Shown one piece after another: positions 25,201-39,000 of a stretch of DNA of 64,000 bases. The stretch covers positions 744,001 through 808,000 of the forward strand of contig JAJOHG010000011.1 in assembly GCA_021029095.1 (NCBI GenBank). Reading direction: 5' to 3'. This DNA is from Phellopilus nigrolimitatus. Taxonomy: Eukaryota > Basidiomycota > Agaricomycetes > Hymenochaetales > Hymenochaetaceae. Each line of letters starts with the position of its first letter. Positions within the stretch are counted from its first letter, which is position 1. The translations under genes were made by a program, and so were the position numbers. The notes below the pieces were generated by a model. The model was not told the origin of the DNA and made no database searches. It saw only the letters and a list, made by a program, of their open reading frames with translations.

Positions 25201-26059
25201 AAGAAAGGTCGTTCGGTATTTCACTACTCTGAAATTATTTCATAAACAACGCACCAGAAACGCACTTGACACCCTCCACTTCTGCTCGTCTCCGGTTCTC
25301 GACGTCGTCTGTCAACAGCACTACTGATGGTACTATAGGGTTCTTCTGCGCGCGTGTCGGTGGATGCGTTTGGGAGATATGTGTATTGTACCATGCTGCG
25401 CTCTTTCGAATACCTGTAGTCAGGTCAGCACACGACGAAAAGGAGAGTGCAAAAGAAAGGACCGTATACTCACTCCGGTCATTCCTGTCATTCGGCGACT
25501 CGCCCTCCTCTCGAGCAACGGCCGTCTCCCTGAAGATTTGCATGCTCGAACGAAACCATCAAATAAAAGAAACAAACGCACGATCGGAACTCGTTATAAA
25601 ACACATAAATACGTTTGTCGTCCCCTTTCGTGAGAGCCTTCAAGCGGCTGTACAGCGGCAGCGAGCGATGCCTGACCTCCTCGAGCACCGTCTGCAGAAG
25701 GACGATCGGGGGTGTAAACAGGCCGGACTCGATGACATCCATCTGGTGCAGAAAGACATTCGTGTCAGGCAGCACGAAATGGCCAGTTGGATACAGTCTG
25801 TGACCTGACTCTCCCAGCGCGGGGAGGCAGGTCCCAGACGCCTCGTTGCATGCCGAGCAGCCCTCGATCCCGCATGCCACATCGTCGCGCAGATACCGCT
25901 CGCGGAGGACTGGAGAATTGTGAGCTTGAACTGTATGAAGTTCCTCGAGAATGTGCACGCACCCTTGACGACCTTCCCGCGTGCCGTCTTTTTGAAGAAT
26001 TTACGCTGGGTTGCGACGGCGTCTGTGCGCGGGCGCTTTCGGATCGTTATTTCGACCAT
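22236..26059 (-). CDS. DIS3: Exosome exoribonuclease Rrp44/Dis3
   Basis: Dis3 is the catalytic subunit of the RNA exosome, degrading RNA 3' to 5' with its RNB domain and cutting internally with its PIN domain. The start is [12 protein letters not shown] at 26,059. In order I see a cysteine motif (CGIEGCSAC), a PIN domain ([25 protein letters not shown]), cold-shock domains ([32 protein letters not shown]), and the RNB active site ICSIDPPG then [17 protein letters not shown] with its aspartate cluster. Then come [40 protein letters not shown], and an S1 region ending DPVDSADL. The stop is at 22,236-22,238. About ten short introns all keep frame. The 5' 420 bp belong to repeat copy 3; the rest is single-copy here except for a 3' fragment near 29 kb. 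Confidence 0.93.
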
Positions 26060-26165
26060 GGCGGTCGAGAGAGGGATTTGGACGCGAGATAATTTGGCGG
26101 AGCTTCGACTAGAGTAATTCAAAGTCTACCTTATACCACCATCATCTAATCTCAACACTAGAAAT
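26060..26165. promoter_or_regulatory. Shared divergent promoter of DIS3 and FunK1
   Basis: Only 106 bp separate the start codons of DIS3 (minus, 26,059) and FunK1 copy 3 (plus, 26,166). The same spacer, with small differences, lies in copies 1 (15,883-15,991) and 2 (21,535-21,643). All transcripts from the module must start from this short stretch or inside neighbouring coding sequence. I see no clear TATA box. Confidence 0.7.
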
Positions 26166-28670
26166 ATGCAGACTACTGTAAGCCAAGCACTTATCAGCCT
26201 ATTGAATACGACTGCTACTGGTCATTGCACAGAATTATCCCACCCGCGATCCAAGTCGCAGTACGCTGAACCCCGTCCGTCTTTCGTCACACACGCGATT
26301 CGACATGGAAACGGACATGAAGTTGGAACTGGCTCAAGCCATTTTTCAATCAAAAGACCTTGTCGATGCAGTGTTTGGGCATCTCGTTAATCTGCGCAAA
26401 GCTGAGGAGTACGTCGAGAAACTCATCGCTCAAGGTCGCGTTTCCGTCAAACAGCCCAAGGTTTCCGACGACGCTGTGGATGCTCGCACTGCCATTCTCA
26501 GCGCCTCAGAAGCCGCTCAAGGGTATCAACTGGGCCAGTCTCGAAGCGATGATAGCTACGTCTGGTCTTGGACTGATATCTGCACGGATGATGGCTCAGT
26601 TAAATTCCTGAACGACATCATCCAAGGTTGCTTATCTGACGCCCATACAAAGAATCTGTTTGTCGTTCCTTTCGACACCACCCATGCATTCCCGTTAGCA
26701 TATGGACGAAGAGAAGACATGAGGCCTGATTTCATACTCCTTCCTAAGGATAAAATGTTCGACGCGCTGTATCACAACTTTTCTGTAATCTTGTCTCCTG
26801 GAGAGCTCAGGACCTCTGACGCCTCCGATTCTCTACTTCAAGTCAGTCGCTATAACCGCGTTACAAACTTGACTCAACCAGGTCGTCGGTTTGTCATTTC
26901 TATGGCATTCACTGGTCCGACGGTCACTCTGGTCAGAACAGATCAGAGTGGTATGGAGTACTGCACTTTCGATATTACTTCGTCTGGGGGAGCAATCAAC
27001 TTCATCCGTGTTCTCGTTGGGTTCGCTATTGCTAGCGAACAGGATCTCGGTCTGGATCCCAATGTCATATCCAAAATGAAGAAATGTCACGCTACCGTTT
27101 CTACATTGCAAAGCGAGGATCCATATCTGAGCGAGGATGACTGGCTATCAGAATCTGAAGAACCGGTCGACGCGCCGCCAAAGCGGGTTGAGCTCGTCGC
27201 ACGGACGGCAGAAGCCATCTATTGTCGACGATCTGCCACAGATACTGCTCCTGTGCATTATAAGATTCTCGGGCTTATTTACAATGCATCGTCTATTTGT
27301 GGCAGGGGCGTTCAAACATATGTTGCGCAGAAGGAAGGAACCAATGGATCGCGTCTTCTGGCCCTGAAGCGGTCTTGGCAGGAAAATAAATGTTTAGACA
27401 GTGAACAACGAATTCACAGACTCGCTCGGGATGGTGGAGTGACAAACGTTTTACTCGCTAACGAGTTCGTCTTCGACACGTTCTTCGCACACGTTTTCGC
27501 CACTGACTTTGTCGTAGAATATATAGGAGTTATGTGGACGGACGGGAGGATACGACACTGTACAACATACGCAACTTTGCGGAGGGCGCAGCGGAGACCC
27601 TTGGTGTCGAAAACCGGACGCTCGTGTACTTGGAGTTCGATTTGAAACGGCCGATGCGGTATTTCTGGAGCTTGCAGGATTTTGTGATGGCGATTGCTGA
27701 TGCGATGGAAGGTATGTCCCTTTATTTTGTCTTTCTAGGATCCAGTCCGACTCCAGTGCAGGCCACAAATTTCTCGTCGAGAAGAAAATACTACACCGCG
27801 ACATCAGCGAGAATAATATCGTGCTCGCTCTCGATCCGTCTGAGTCAGCGCGAGGCTACCTGATTGACCTCGATATGGCTACGGATTACAATCCCAAAGA
27901 ACAACCCTTGGCCAAAGCAGAGAAGGGTTTTGTGGATCCGTCGATACTAGAAGAGTTGTCGGATAGCGATGAGGAGGTTGTTAAGGACTATCCGGCCCAG
28001 AAAGTGGACAGGACTGTAAGCATTGTCTTCCCTCTCTTACTAGGATAGTTACACAGTTGTATTCAGGGGACAACGCCGTATATGGCTATCAGTGTTCTGG
28101 AAGGCGGGAACCACGGCGTTCGTGAAGACCTCGAATCGTTTTATTACCTCATATTCCTCTTCTTCTTCTCTTTCAGAGGGCCCCTTCCTCGGGACGTGTT
28201 GAAGGAGGCGCATGAAATTAAGTATGTCAAAAAACTTGGCGACGAAGGAGCTTCATACAGAACGCATATGTTTCCTTGGCCAGGTCACATGCAGCAATGG
28301 TCACATGGACCTTTCTCTGTGATCGCAGCTTCGAAAAAACAGTTCTTCGACCATAGCGCAGAAGTATACGCCGCGTTTAAGCGGCTGGCTAAGAATGGGT
28401 GGGAGGCTGAGTATTCATCTATGTGCCGCCTGTTTGCTCCGAGCCATAATATGTTCTTTCACGAGAATTCGCCCGCTCCCAGCCACGATTTATTTATTGG
28501 CATCCTCCGTGATTGGTTGAAGACATATCCTGTTCCGCCTGCAGGACGGAACAGCTGCCCGTTTTATGTGTGTACCCCTTTCTGTCTACACCTACATATT
28601 GTGTCATGCTCATTGTCATTTGTTTTCTCAATTTCTTATCCAGAAGAATGGCAAGGACCAACTTGTCTAA
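26166..28670 (+). CDS. FunK1-family protein kinase, copy 3 (mosaic)
   Basis: Same layout as copy 1: a tiny first exon MQTT, an intron of about 60 bp, then NYPTRDPSRSTLN and METDMKLELAQ. A long N-terminal region is identical to copy 1 in translation over more than 400 codons. A 46 bp intron near 27,480-27,525 leads into SYVDGREDTTLYNIRNF. The catalytic loop HRDISENNIVLALDPSES, LIDLDMATDYNPKEQ, TTPYMAISVLEGG and REDLESFYYLIFL follow. The C-terminus is RDWLKTYPVPPAG, intron, KNGKDQLV, with a stop at 28,668-28,670. The frame is intact by my reading. From the catalytic loop onward it matches copy 2, not copy 1, which points to gene conversion or a crossover. The function is presumably protein phosphorylation; targets are unknown. 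Confidence 0.85.
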
Positions 28671-28929
28671 ACTCCTTATTCAGTCTCGTTCTCCGTTGTG
28701 CAAACGATTTCAAAAGAACTGTACTTGAGAAAATGGTGGATGAAGCGTCAATGGGCATGCATAGGCGGTACTTGGCGTTGCTGTTAGAGGTTGATCATGA
28801 TTGAAACGGATTCGCGCGAACATTGGAATAGATGATTTTGGATCGGCCTTCATAGAATATCGGCGAAACTTACTGTCAAATTCTGCATGCCTTGCATGCT
28901 ACAGCCATTCGGGGAGTCAAATCTCTTCC

Positions 28930-29215
28930 ATCGAAGAACGTCAGCTTAAAACTGTCAACCTCGATGCCACCGAATGGCTGGTGTTGTTCAAACGCGAGAT
29001 CATGTGCGACGCGGAGAACTATATGATATCGATATCTTCGAAATGTAAAGACATCTCTATGGCCCTGTTCGACAAAGTCGTTGTGCGGATCACAGACGAG
29101 AAGGACGGGAATACACAGAGGGGGGCTGTGAAGATGACCCTGTAGATTCTGCGGGTCTGTAGATGCTTTCGTAAGAATTTGCGTGCCATTGCGAAATGTT
29201 GTATTTGTAGAGTAT
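28930..29215 (+). pseudogene. DIS3 3'-end fragment
   Basis: Reads LVLFKREIMCDAENYMISIS, then KDISMALFDKVVVRITDEKD and NTQRGAVKM, matching the end of DIS3 ([36 protein letters not shown]). Similarity continues through the stop into about 60 bp of 3' flank (CATTGCGA..ATGTTGTAT). It is on the plus strand, opposite to the functional gene, and directly abuts the end of FunK1 module copy 3. It is more diverged than the 5' fragments. It implies that a second DIS3 gene once stood here or that an older rearrangement moved this end. Confidence 0.88.
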
Positions 29216-29654
29216 AATTCAAAATTATAGACAGTCTCTTGAGTTCGCCAGTTGCTTGAAAATCAATTGCATCAAGGCGCTTTTTCAGTCGGCAAGAGGG
29301 GAGGAATCGACAGCTTATTCTAATCTAAATGAAGAACATGACATGAGATACGTAAACGAGCAAACTGTATTACCCGCGCTATGTACATGTAGATCGACAT
29401 GGACAAGGAAAGGAAACATGCTCCCTTTACCTGTTTATTTCTTAGGTTTTCTCTCAGACAGTCTGAGAAAAGACGAGGCAGATTGTAGACTACCAACAGG
29501 GTTTTTTTCGTGAATCAAGCAATGAAGGTAGGATGTGGATTTTCTATGGTGATGCGAATATACTTCCTGATTCGGAAGCAAATGTCGATCACCGCGATGG
29601 TTCTTGCGCCACCTCTTTGATTATTCAATCTTCACACGCTGCGCCAGCCACAAG
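29216..29654. other. Intergenic spacer, right arm
   Basis: No gene, RNA or repeat recognised. It is part of the spacer that replaces the GFA gene of the left arm. A short open frame at 29,256-29,513 has no recognisable features. Confidence 0.5.
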
Positions 29655-29729
29655 AACAGATCTACGCGACGCGTCTTTTGTTGAACACCACATACTCTCT
29701 AACTCTATCCTCTTTCATCAACTTCAACC

Positions 29730-32411
29730 ATGGTCGCTACTCGAAGCTCAACGTGAGTACATCCTTATTTAAAAAGTTCGTGCATGAACATATGCAAAAT
29801 GAATTCCTTTAGAAGAAAACTCCCCCGAAACGAGCAGCTACGCCTGACTCTGACTCTGAAGCTTCTGAGACGGAACAACAGGCGAGGCCGAAGAAGAGAG
29901 TCAGGGTTCACAGAGGCAATCAAGGTGCAGATGATGATCAAGGAGGGAAAACTCCAGCGGTCGCCGTGAAGTCACATAATCGTAGGCGGAAGTTGGGCAG
30001 GCTGGCTATGATGATGTCAATGCCCATCGATGTATTCTGCGAGGTGAGTTCACTACCTGCGATCTCTTCTGCCTCTTATTGTGAATAAACGTTATACTTA
30101 GATCGCGCTCTATTTGGGCCCGCACGATCTTCTTAGCATGGCGCGAACGTCCAAAGCACTTCGGAATCTCCTGATGTACCAAAGATTCAAAACCAATCTG
30201 GCGTGCAGCGGAAGATTCTGTTAGGCTTCCAGAATGCCCTCTGGATCTCAGCTCTCCTCAATATGCTAGCTTTATCTACGACACGTATTGCACGGTGCGT
30301 TTCGAGGATCTTGAATATTGACACGACTGACAATTGCCTTAGCATTGTTTTCGTACGAAGGGCTACAATCATTTGACACCTTTGAGAATTCGGCTTTGCA
30401 AAACTTGCATGAAAGAAAAGTTAGTTTATTTTCTGCTGATGAATCCTCAATGCCATATTCCAAGTCTGTTTCAGTTTGCAGACGATAGACTCACGGATAT
30501 ACGAGTGTCTTGATATGCCAAGGAACGATAAAGAGTTTTCCTCTGTATTAATGCTCGTCAACGGGCTTTCAGGTACGCCCGACTCAAGGAGTTAGGATAT
30601 GCTCACTCATCTGTTTTTTTCAGTCGACTTTCCAGTAGAATTCACTGATGAGGAGAGTATCAAGTCGTTGGAAAGCTGGGAGTTGCGTAGCTTCACCTAC
30701 TACTTCCCTCAGGTCAAAGCCGCTCTCGAAATGTTTCGATCGTTTAGAAGAGCATATAAAAAGCGTGAGCGATATGTGACCGTTTGTCATGAAGCAACCT
30801 GTCAAAGATATTTGGTACGTATGATTTACACTGTTGAAATAAATGTAAGTAACTCTACTCCGAACTTCAGTCCTCGCCTGCGCTGGATCGATGGCTCGAA
30901 AATACGAAAGAGGCGAAGATAAATGATATTCAGATCGCGAAGGACAGGCGCTGGAGAAGGTACAGACGACGACCTCATCATCACACCATAGTATTGACTT
31001 TTGTCCGACAGCATTGCCATTAAGCTCGCACAACTCGGCTACACAGAAGTTGATTACGAAACTCAACTTGATGAGGAACATTGGAAGTGGAACAGCCTAA
31101 TTGCCCAAACGCGGCCCCTGACTAACCGAAGTACGTGGTCTCTCTTTTTCTTTATTCTTCATAGAGCGTTGGTTGAATGGTCGACCAGTCTGGAGAAACA
31201 TCCGGCCCCAGCTTGAGGAGACTATACGTCTCAGAAGAGAACTCAGGATACGCCTGGAAAGAGAGCACCGTTTCAAAGTGCGCCAACGAGAGCTCGTCAG
31301 AATTGCACGAGATTTCATCGACTCTGAAGACGGCAAGATGTGCACCATTGTCCCTTCTGAGCTACTCGAGCTTCCGGGCGCGAAGCAAGTGCTAGATAGC
31401 GAGGAGCCAAGTTTCGATATTCCTCAAGTGCACCAGACCACTCTTAAGCAGCAAATGGTTGAGATGAGCAAGGGGCGTCATCTAAAATTCGAAGAGGAGG
31501 GATCTTCTAAGGTCTTGAGCACTCGGCATGCTGCTGGACTCAAAGCCTTCAAATCTACAACAAGAAATTCTTTAGAAGACAGACCTGGCAAAGCTCGAAA
31601 CGATGCAGGCGGAAATGAAGACATTCTACAACATCCGACCACAGTCTTCAAGCGTCACGAATACGGCGAAGCATGTCTAGCCCCGTTTTCTGAATTGCTG
31701 GAAGATATTCGAGACCACTGCCTGAGAAAATTTGATTTTTACCCCGGCACCGCGAACACACGGTTTCAATGGACGCTCTGTTCACCCTCGCACAATGGCA
31801 TTCTTTACGCCGAAGCGCTATATTCAGCAGTTGCTCTTCCTTTCAAAACCATGGACGAGATGCTAGCGCTTGGCGAATCCTTCATATGTTTGCGCTGCGA
31901 TCCGATAAACCGTAAGCTGATGTCATGGACTTGTCTCGTGCGTAAAGTATTTTCAACGATTCCGAGGACGCTAATGACAGTTAATCTATGCTTAGGTGAA
32001 TCACTTCTACCACGAATATCAACAGTTCGAAGAAAGAGAGGCCGTGAAGAAAAGGTTCGCTTTGCTTATACATCTCTTGTTCAATGACAACGCTGAGTCC
32101 TGATAATGACCTCTTATAGCCACGATAACTATGTGATTCCAAACATAGAGGACCACGATCGGAAAAAGAGCAGGCCGCTCGCGACGTATATCGGAAACCT
32201 GCAGGCAGGAGTGACCTCAGCCGACTCTCCGGAAGTCCCAAACTCGACCGCATTAGAGAAATGGATTCAGCCCTGCACTTGCGAGTCCCACACGTCCGAT
32301 GATTTTTTTTACACCCTCAGGCATACCTGTCCAGAGTGCAGTACCTTTGGTATGGCCTACTGCTCGTATCCCTGCCTTGGCAAGCTGGACGCACATAGGC
32401 GCGCAATGTAA
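29730..32411 (+). pseudogene. F-box protein gene, right copy, damaged in its 5' half
   Basis: The start codon matches the left copy (MVATRSST, 29,730). Near 29,827 a run of C is one base shorter than in the left copy (five against six), so the frame is lost before the F-box. Near 30,175 an extra T (CTGATGTACC against CTGATGACC) restores it. Between these points the F-box motif is out of frame. From there the copy reads well: KVRQRELVRIARDF, IPQVHQTTLKQQMVEMSKG, FPGTANTRFQW-type sequence, and the cysteine-rich end CTCESHTSD, HTCPECSTFG, KLDAHRRAM. The family is the agaricomycete F-box proteins. Both lesions are one-base indels, so an assembly error must be excluded. Confidence 0.68.
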
Positions 32412-32712
32412 GTCTGCTCATGTACAACATTAGTTCCAGCAGTGGCAGGCTGACCCTACATTTATTGGATCTAGACACGCGCACGGACAAGAATTATAAG
32501 TTACAGCACTTTCAAGGTTAGGAACTGATTGTTGGAATTGATCAAGCTGATGGTCCGTCTGAGCCTAAAATCTGAAAGTACCTACTTTTTTCTTTTACAC
32601 GCCATTGTTTGTTCAATTATTTCTATTCTCAATACGATAAATAAATGCTGGTGTTTTAAGGAGTTACAAAAGCGGAACGAACAAATGCAGAGTAAAGAAA
32701 ACCCTCAGACCA

Positions 32713-35134
<2,422 letters not shown>

Positions 35135-35230
35135 GGTGGTAATTTGCTAAGGAGTTGGTCACGTCAAAACGCGCCTTTAAATTCGAGAGTGCCACGTCGA
35201 CCGACACGTATCCAAACGTTTCTGGAAACC
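35135..35230 (-). promoter_or_regulatory. BiP promoter with UPRE-like and heat-shock-like motifs
   Basis: On the minus strand upstream of the BiP start I see TGACGTGA (35,159-35,166) and GACGTGG (35,192-35,198). Both resemble the core of unfolded-protein-response elements. Further up is TTCTGGAA (35,220-35,227), a TTCnnGAA heat-shock half-site pair. A TTTAAA stretch near 35,176-35,181 could serve as TATA. These motifs are short and could occur by chance, but their grouping within 100 bp of a BiP start is what UPR control would predict. Confidence 0.5.
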
Positions 35231-36098
35231 CTTCGTTTGTAAGCGACCTTCCATAATCAGTTTTTTTATTGCTCGCTACACTTATGTCGTGAGAAAGTTA
35301 CCAGCTATATAATTCTCCTTTTCATCTATTTTTCAGTTCGATTCTTCCACGATCAATGTCGCCGGTGATGAGCTCTGCAGACAGATGAGCACAGACGCGT
35401 CCAGCAATGGGCTGCAGTCGTCGTTGACATCGTTCGTCCGGCACCATACCTTGTTACATTAAAGGGACGGGCTTTTTCCCTCTGAGGCGTCCTCTTTTGT
35501 TTCGTGGAGAATCTTCGCTGCCTCAGCATCTAGACACGTAGCTACACATCGGCAATAATGCAAGTGACCTTATTTTCTCTCGTTCTGTGTGTTCTTTCGC
35601 GTGCTTTGAAACTGCGAAGTGCTGGCAAGGACAGGGGGAGCGTTGTGGTGACTTCAGTCGGTGGACATCGTCCGTTCTCGAGTTTACTTCCTGCGTGCTT
35701 ACTCTTTCAGTGAGTCTATAAGCTTGCACTTACAATGGCGAAGCGAGCCCCATATAGTCGTCGACAATGAAGGATAGAGAGGGAAAGACTTACCCACAAG
35801 TCGGAGGTTGGGATGTTGTCGGAATGTCTTCGACCGTGAGTGCTTATATTTTATTTTATTTTTCAGGAGTTCTGCGCGTTTTATATGCGGCCGAGCTCAG
35901 AACCTCGTCTACAATATTAGCAATCTTGCTGCAATCGTTCCAACACAATAAAATCTTATGTGCACTATTAGGCCATTCATTCAGAAAAACAAACCCCACT
36001 TGAGGTTCCTACAGCGTGCCCATGGTCACTGATGGACCGTACATACAACAGATGAAAGTAATGATCCTATATACATTTTGAACGTGACACACCTGCCT
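35231..36098. other. Intergenic between BiP and NUP192
   Basis: Upstream of BiP and downstream of NUP192. No gene recognised. Some T-rich tracts near 35,260 and 35,845 are the only structure seen. Confidence 0.6.
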
Positions 36099-39000
36099 TC
36101 ATTCTCGCCCGTCGCCGCTAGCTGCAGAGTCAACCGCAACTGCCTCTCTCAAGCATCGGCACATCACTTCAAGATACGACTGTTTCGATCGCCACGACCT
36201 TCCCGCGAAGTCCTCACTCTGATAATCGAACAATAGCGTGAGCATAACATGAGTCGGGAAGAGAACGGAAAATTTACCAGTTCGATCCCTTCCACCTTCT
36301 CGACGATCCTTGCCAAGGCTGCTGCGGCGTCAGCACGGAACGAACCGGGATCGGGAACGGTGAGGAAGCGCAGCGTTGACGATTTCAGGTGCGACTGTGA
36401 TTGTGATAATTGCGACCGATTGAGCGGCTTGTGTCGATCAAATGTGTCCGGCGAAGACGCGCGCTCGGAGATATAGTACGAGATGTGCGTCCAGAGAAGA
36501 TGGAGGAGCATCTCAATGGTAGCTGAATCCATAAATATATATCAGCGGTCGGTCCAATCGCAAGCGTGAACAGAAGACTTGCATATGAGAGTATCGGTTC
36601 GAGTCTTTTTTGTGAGCACTGTGCGTTCGTAAAATCGGCATACGAGAGATCGTCGTTGCGCGACGTCAAGTCGGCGCACAGCGTCTGCGTCGACACCCCC
36701 AACGAGCTAGGAATTGCGTTTCGTAAGCATGGCAGACATGACAGGGAGGGAAAGGATGAAGTACCTCCTCGACGTTATCAATCCGTACGTGATCTCTGTG
36801 TTCCAATTCCGCAGATATGTCGACAATCTCTTGCATTGTGCTAAGAAGTTCGTCGCAGAGACCATTCAATACATCGATAGTATCTTGAAGGCTCGGCAAC
36901 GGGACTTTTTTCACTTGAGCATACTGGATTAAAAGAATTATCACGAAGCTTACCAGTGACAGCCGATGAGCGTTCGTCGCGTCGCGTTGTCATCATTGGG
37001 GATAGAACGATGATAAGCTCTGACTCTAGATCTCGAGGTCAGTTCACGATCAGAAGGCAATGGCGAAATCGACAGACCTCCAACACTGCTTGCGGCAGAC
37101 AAATATCTCATGACTGTTTTCCGAGTCTTCTGTACCACTTGCCGCACTTTGATATCAAACTTCGAGTCGTTGACGCCGTATCCTGCTCTGTAACATCAGC
37201 TAGTGTGTCAGACGCCGAAGAAGTCTCCCATACCAGAAGCAGGTGTCTGAGACTCAACAATCTCAGTTTCATCGGTCGGGCGGACGGCGCTCAGCCATTT
37301 CGAAGTACCCAGAGTCCTTGCTGCTAATGCGAGGATCGCATTATGTATGCTACCAAAACCAGAATTGGTTGCATACTAGGTACGCGAAGTGCTTGAGCGA
37401 AATAATGTCGAGAAAGAGAAGACGCACTCACGAAGTCAGTTTGTGGGACGGAAAGCACGACGAACGCGCAAAGAGAAACGAGCAAGTCCAACTCCTCTAT
37501 CGTAGAGAGAGCCAGAAGCGTCGTTTCTTGCTTGAGCATGATGACAAATGTGTCTCGATGGTTATACAGGAAATCCAACGCCTTTTAGATATTAATTGAT
37601 ACCACCGCAAAGAAACACATTCAGACGGACGTACTTGTTTTGATGCCACAGCGTGCTTCGACCCAACAGTGGCGACTATGGCTCCGACAAGTTGAAGAGC
37701 CGGGACTAGTAATTCATGATATCGGCTGATTGCTGAAGGCAAAAAGCTATTGTGATCTGCAGACGTGTCAGTCACATATTTTAGGGACGAAGTACAATCA
37801 CCCTACCAAGGAATGACTCGTCTGCCTCTGGTCTGGCATCCAGGAAGTCAACTTGAGAAAGGATAGGAAGAATACGGCTCTCCAGAAGTCTCTCAGCGCC
37901 TTGGCGAGTTTGTGCAATGCGGATGAGGAAGGACATTTTCGCCTCGTATACGTAGAGGGGGTTGAGGTCGTCCGGCTCTGGTCGCAGGACATCCTGTAAG
38001 CTCGAATCCGCATCCTTGATGCTATGTACGAAATTGGACAGCAACCCGTAGCGTTCTAATGTGGTCAGGACAAGATGCTTGGTGTCGAGTCGAGAGAGCC
38101 TGGCCAGCGACTCCAGGAGCGTAAAGGCCACGGTTTTCCACACCTCAGTCCCGTCGATCGCGTCCTTTGAAACCGTCGTCACGAGGCGGTCCATAGATTG
38201 CTTCATTATTGTGAAACTATTCAGCTCGAGCGACGACGTAGGACTCTGTGGGCGCATGATCTCGCTTCCTGACAAAGTCAGCGAGGATGCCATGCTCGAA
38301 AGCGACGCCTCTAATGGCAAAGAAGAGTTTTTGAGAGACACATCGTCCCCAGACGGCTGTATCACTAGGTGAAGGAAGTTTACTAAAGCTGCGTAGATGT
38401 TTCCACGGACGAGTTCCCGCCTGTTCTTGTCCAAAATGCAGTCTAATATATGGCGAAGTAATGTTGCCATTCTTTCCTCCGGCAAAGCACTTGAATCCAG
38501 CGAATCTCCAGAAGAAAGCAAGTATGCCTGGCGCCGTTCTTCACGCAACTTGGTAATGAGTAAAAAGAGTACCTCGGAAAGAAGGATCGCAGATGATTCA
38601 GGAAGGGCGGTGACACGGATCGCTGGCGGGAGGACGTGCAGCAAATCGAAAAGTATGTTTTCGCGCTGGTCGTGAGCAATACGACCGAAGCATTTCGTGA
38701 GTACGACGTCGGCTAGTCGCTTCCATGACTCGTAACTGACGTTAAGAGCGAACTGGACCTCACGCCGATTGTTTTCTACAACGCAGCTTTCCAGTATATA
38801 CCTCGTCTCGGCGTCGAGCTGCGTGTTGTGGGCTGTACTGGCGATTTGCCCTTGGCGCATGAGCGTCCTGCGGGCGTTGCTGAGGAGTTCGAAAAGGGCT
38901 GTGCGATCAACAACCTCGCATCCGTTTTCATCTGCACGAACACAAGACTGCAGGTTGAGCGTTGTGTAGAACTGCAAGTCAACGGGTGTAACGGTGACAC

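Larger units (their letters stand above)
25652..28918 (+). repeat. Inner FunK1-DIS3 module, copy 3 (inverted)
   Basis: Inverted relative to copies 1 and 2. It holds the 5' end of the functional DIS3 gene and a complete FunK1 gene. The left limit is where copies 1 and 2 lose similarity to DIS3 (about 25,652). The right limit is about 28,918, where similarity to copy 2 stops and a DIS3 3' fragment begins. The half up to about 27,777 follows copy 1; the half from about 27,798 follows copy 2. Confidence 0.9.

Noticed and set aside
25787..26117. Plus-strand frames opposite the DIS3 5' exon, repeated in all three module copies
   Set aside because: They recur only because the module is triplicated. 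The DIS3 reading explains the constraint.
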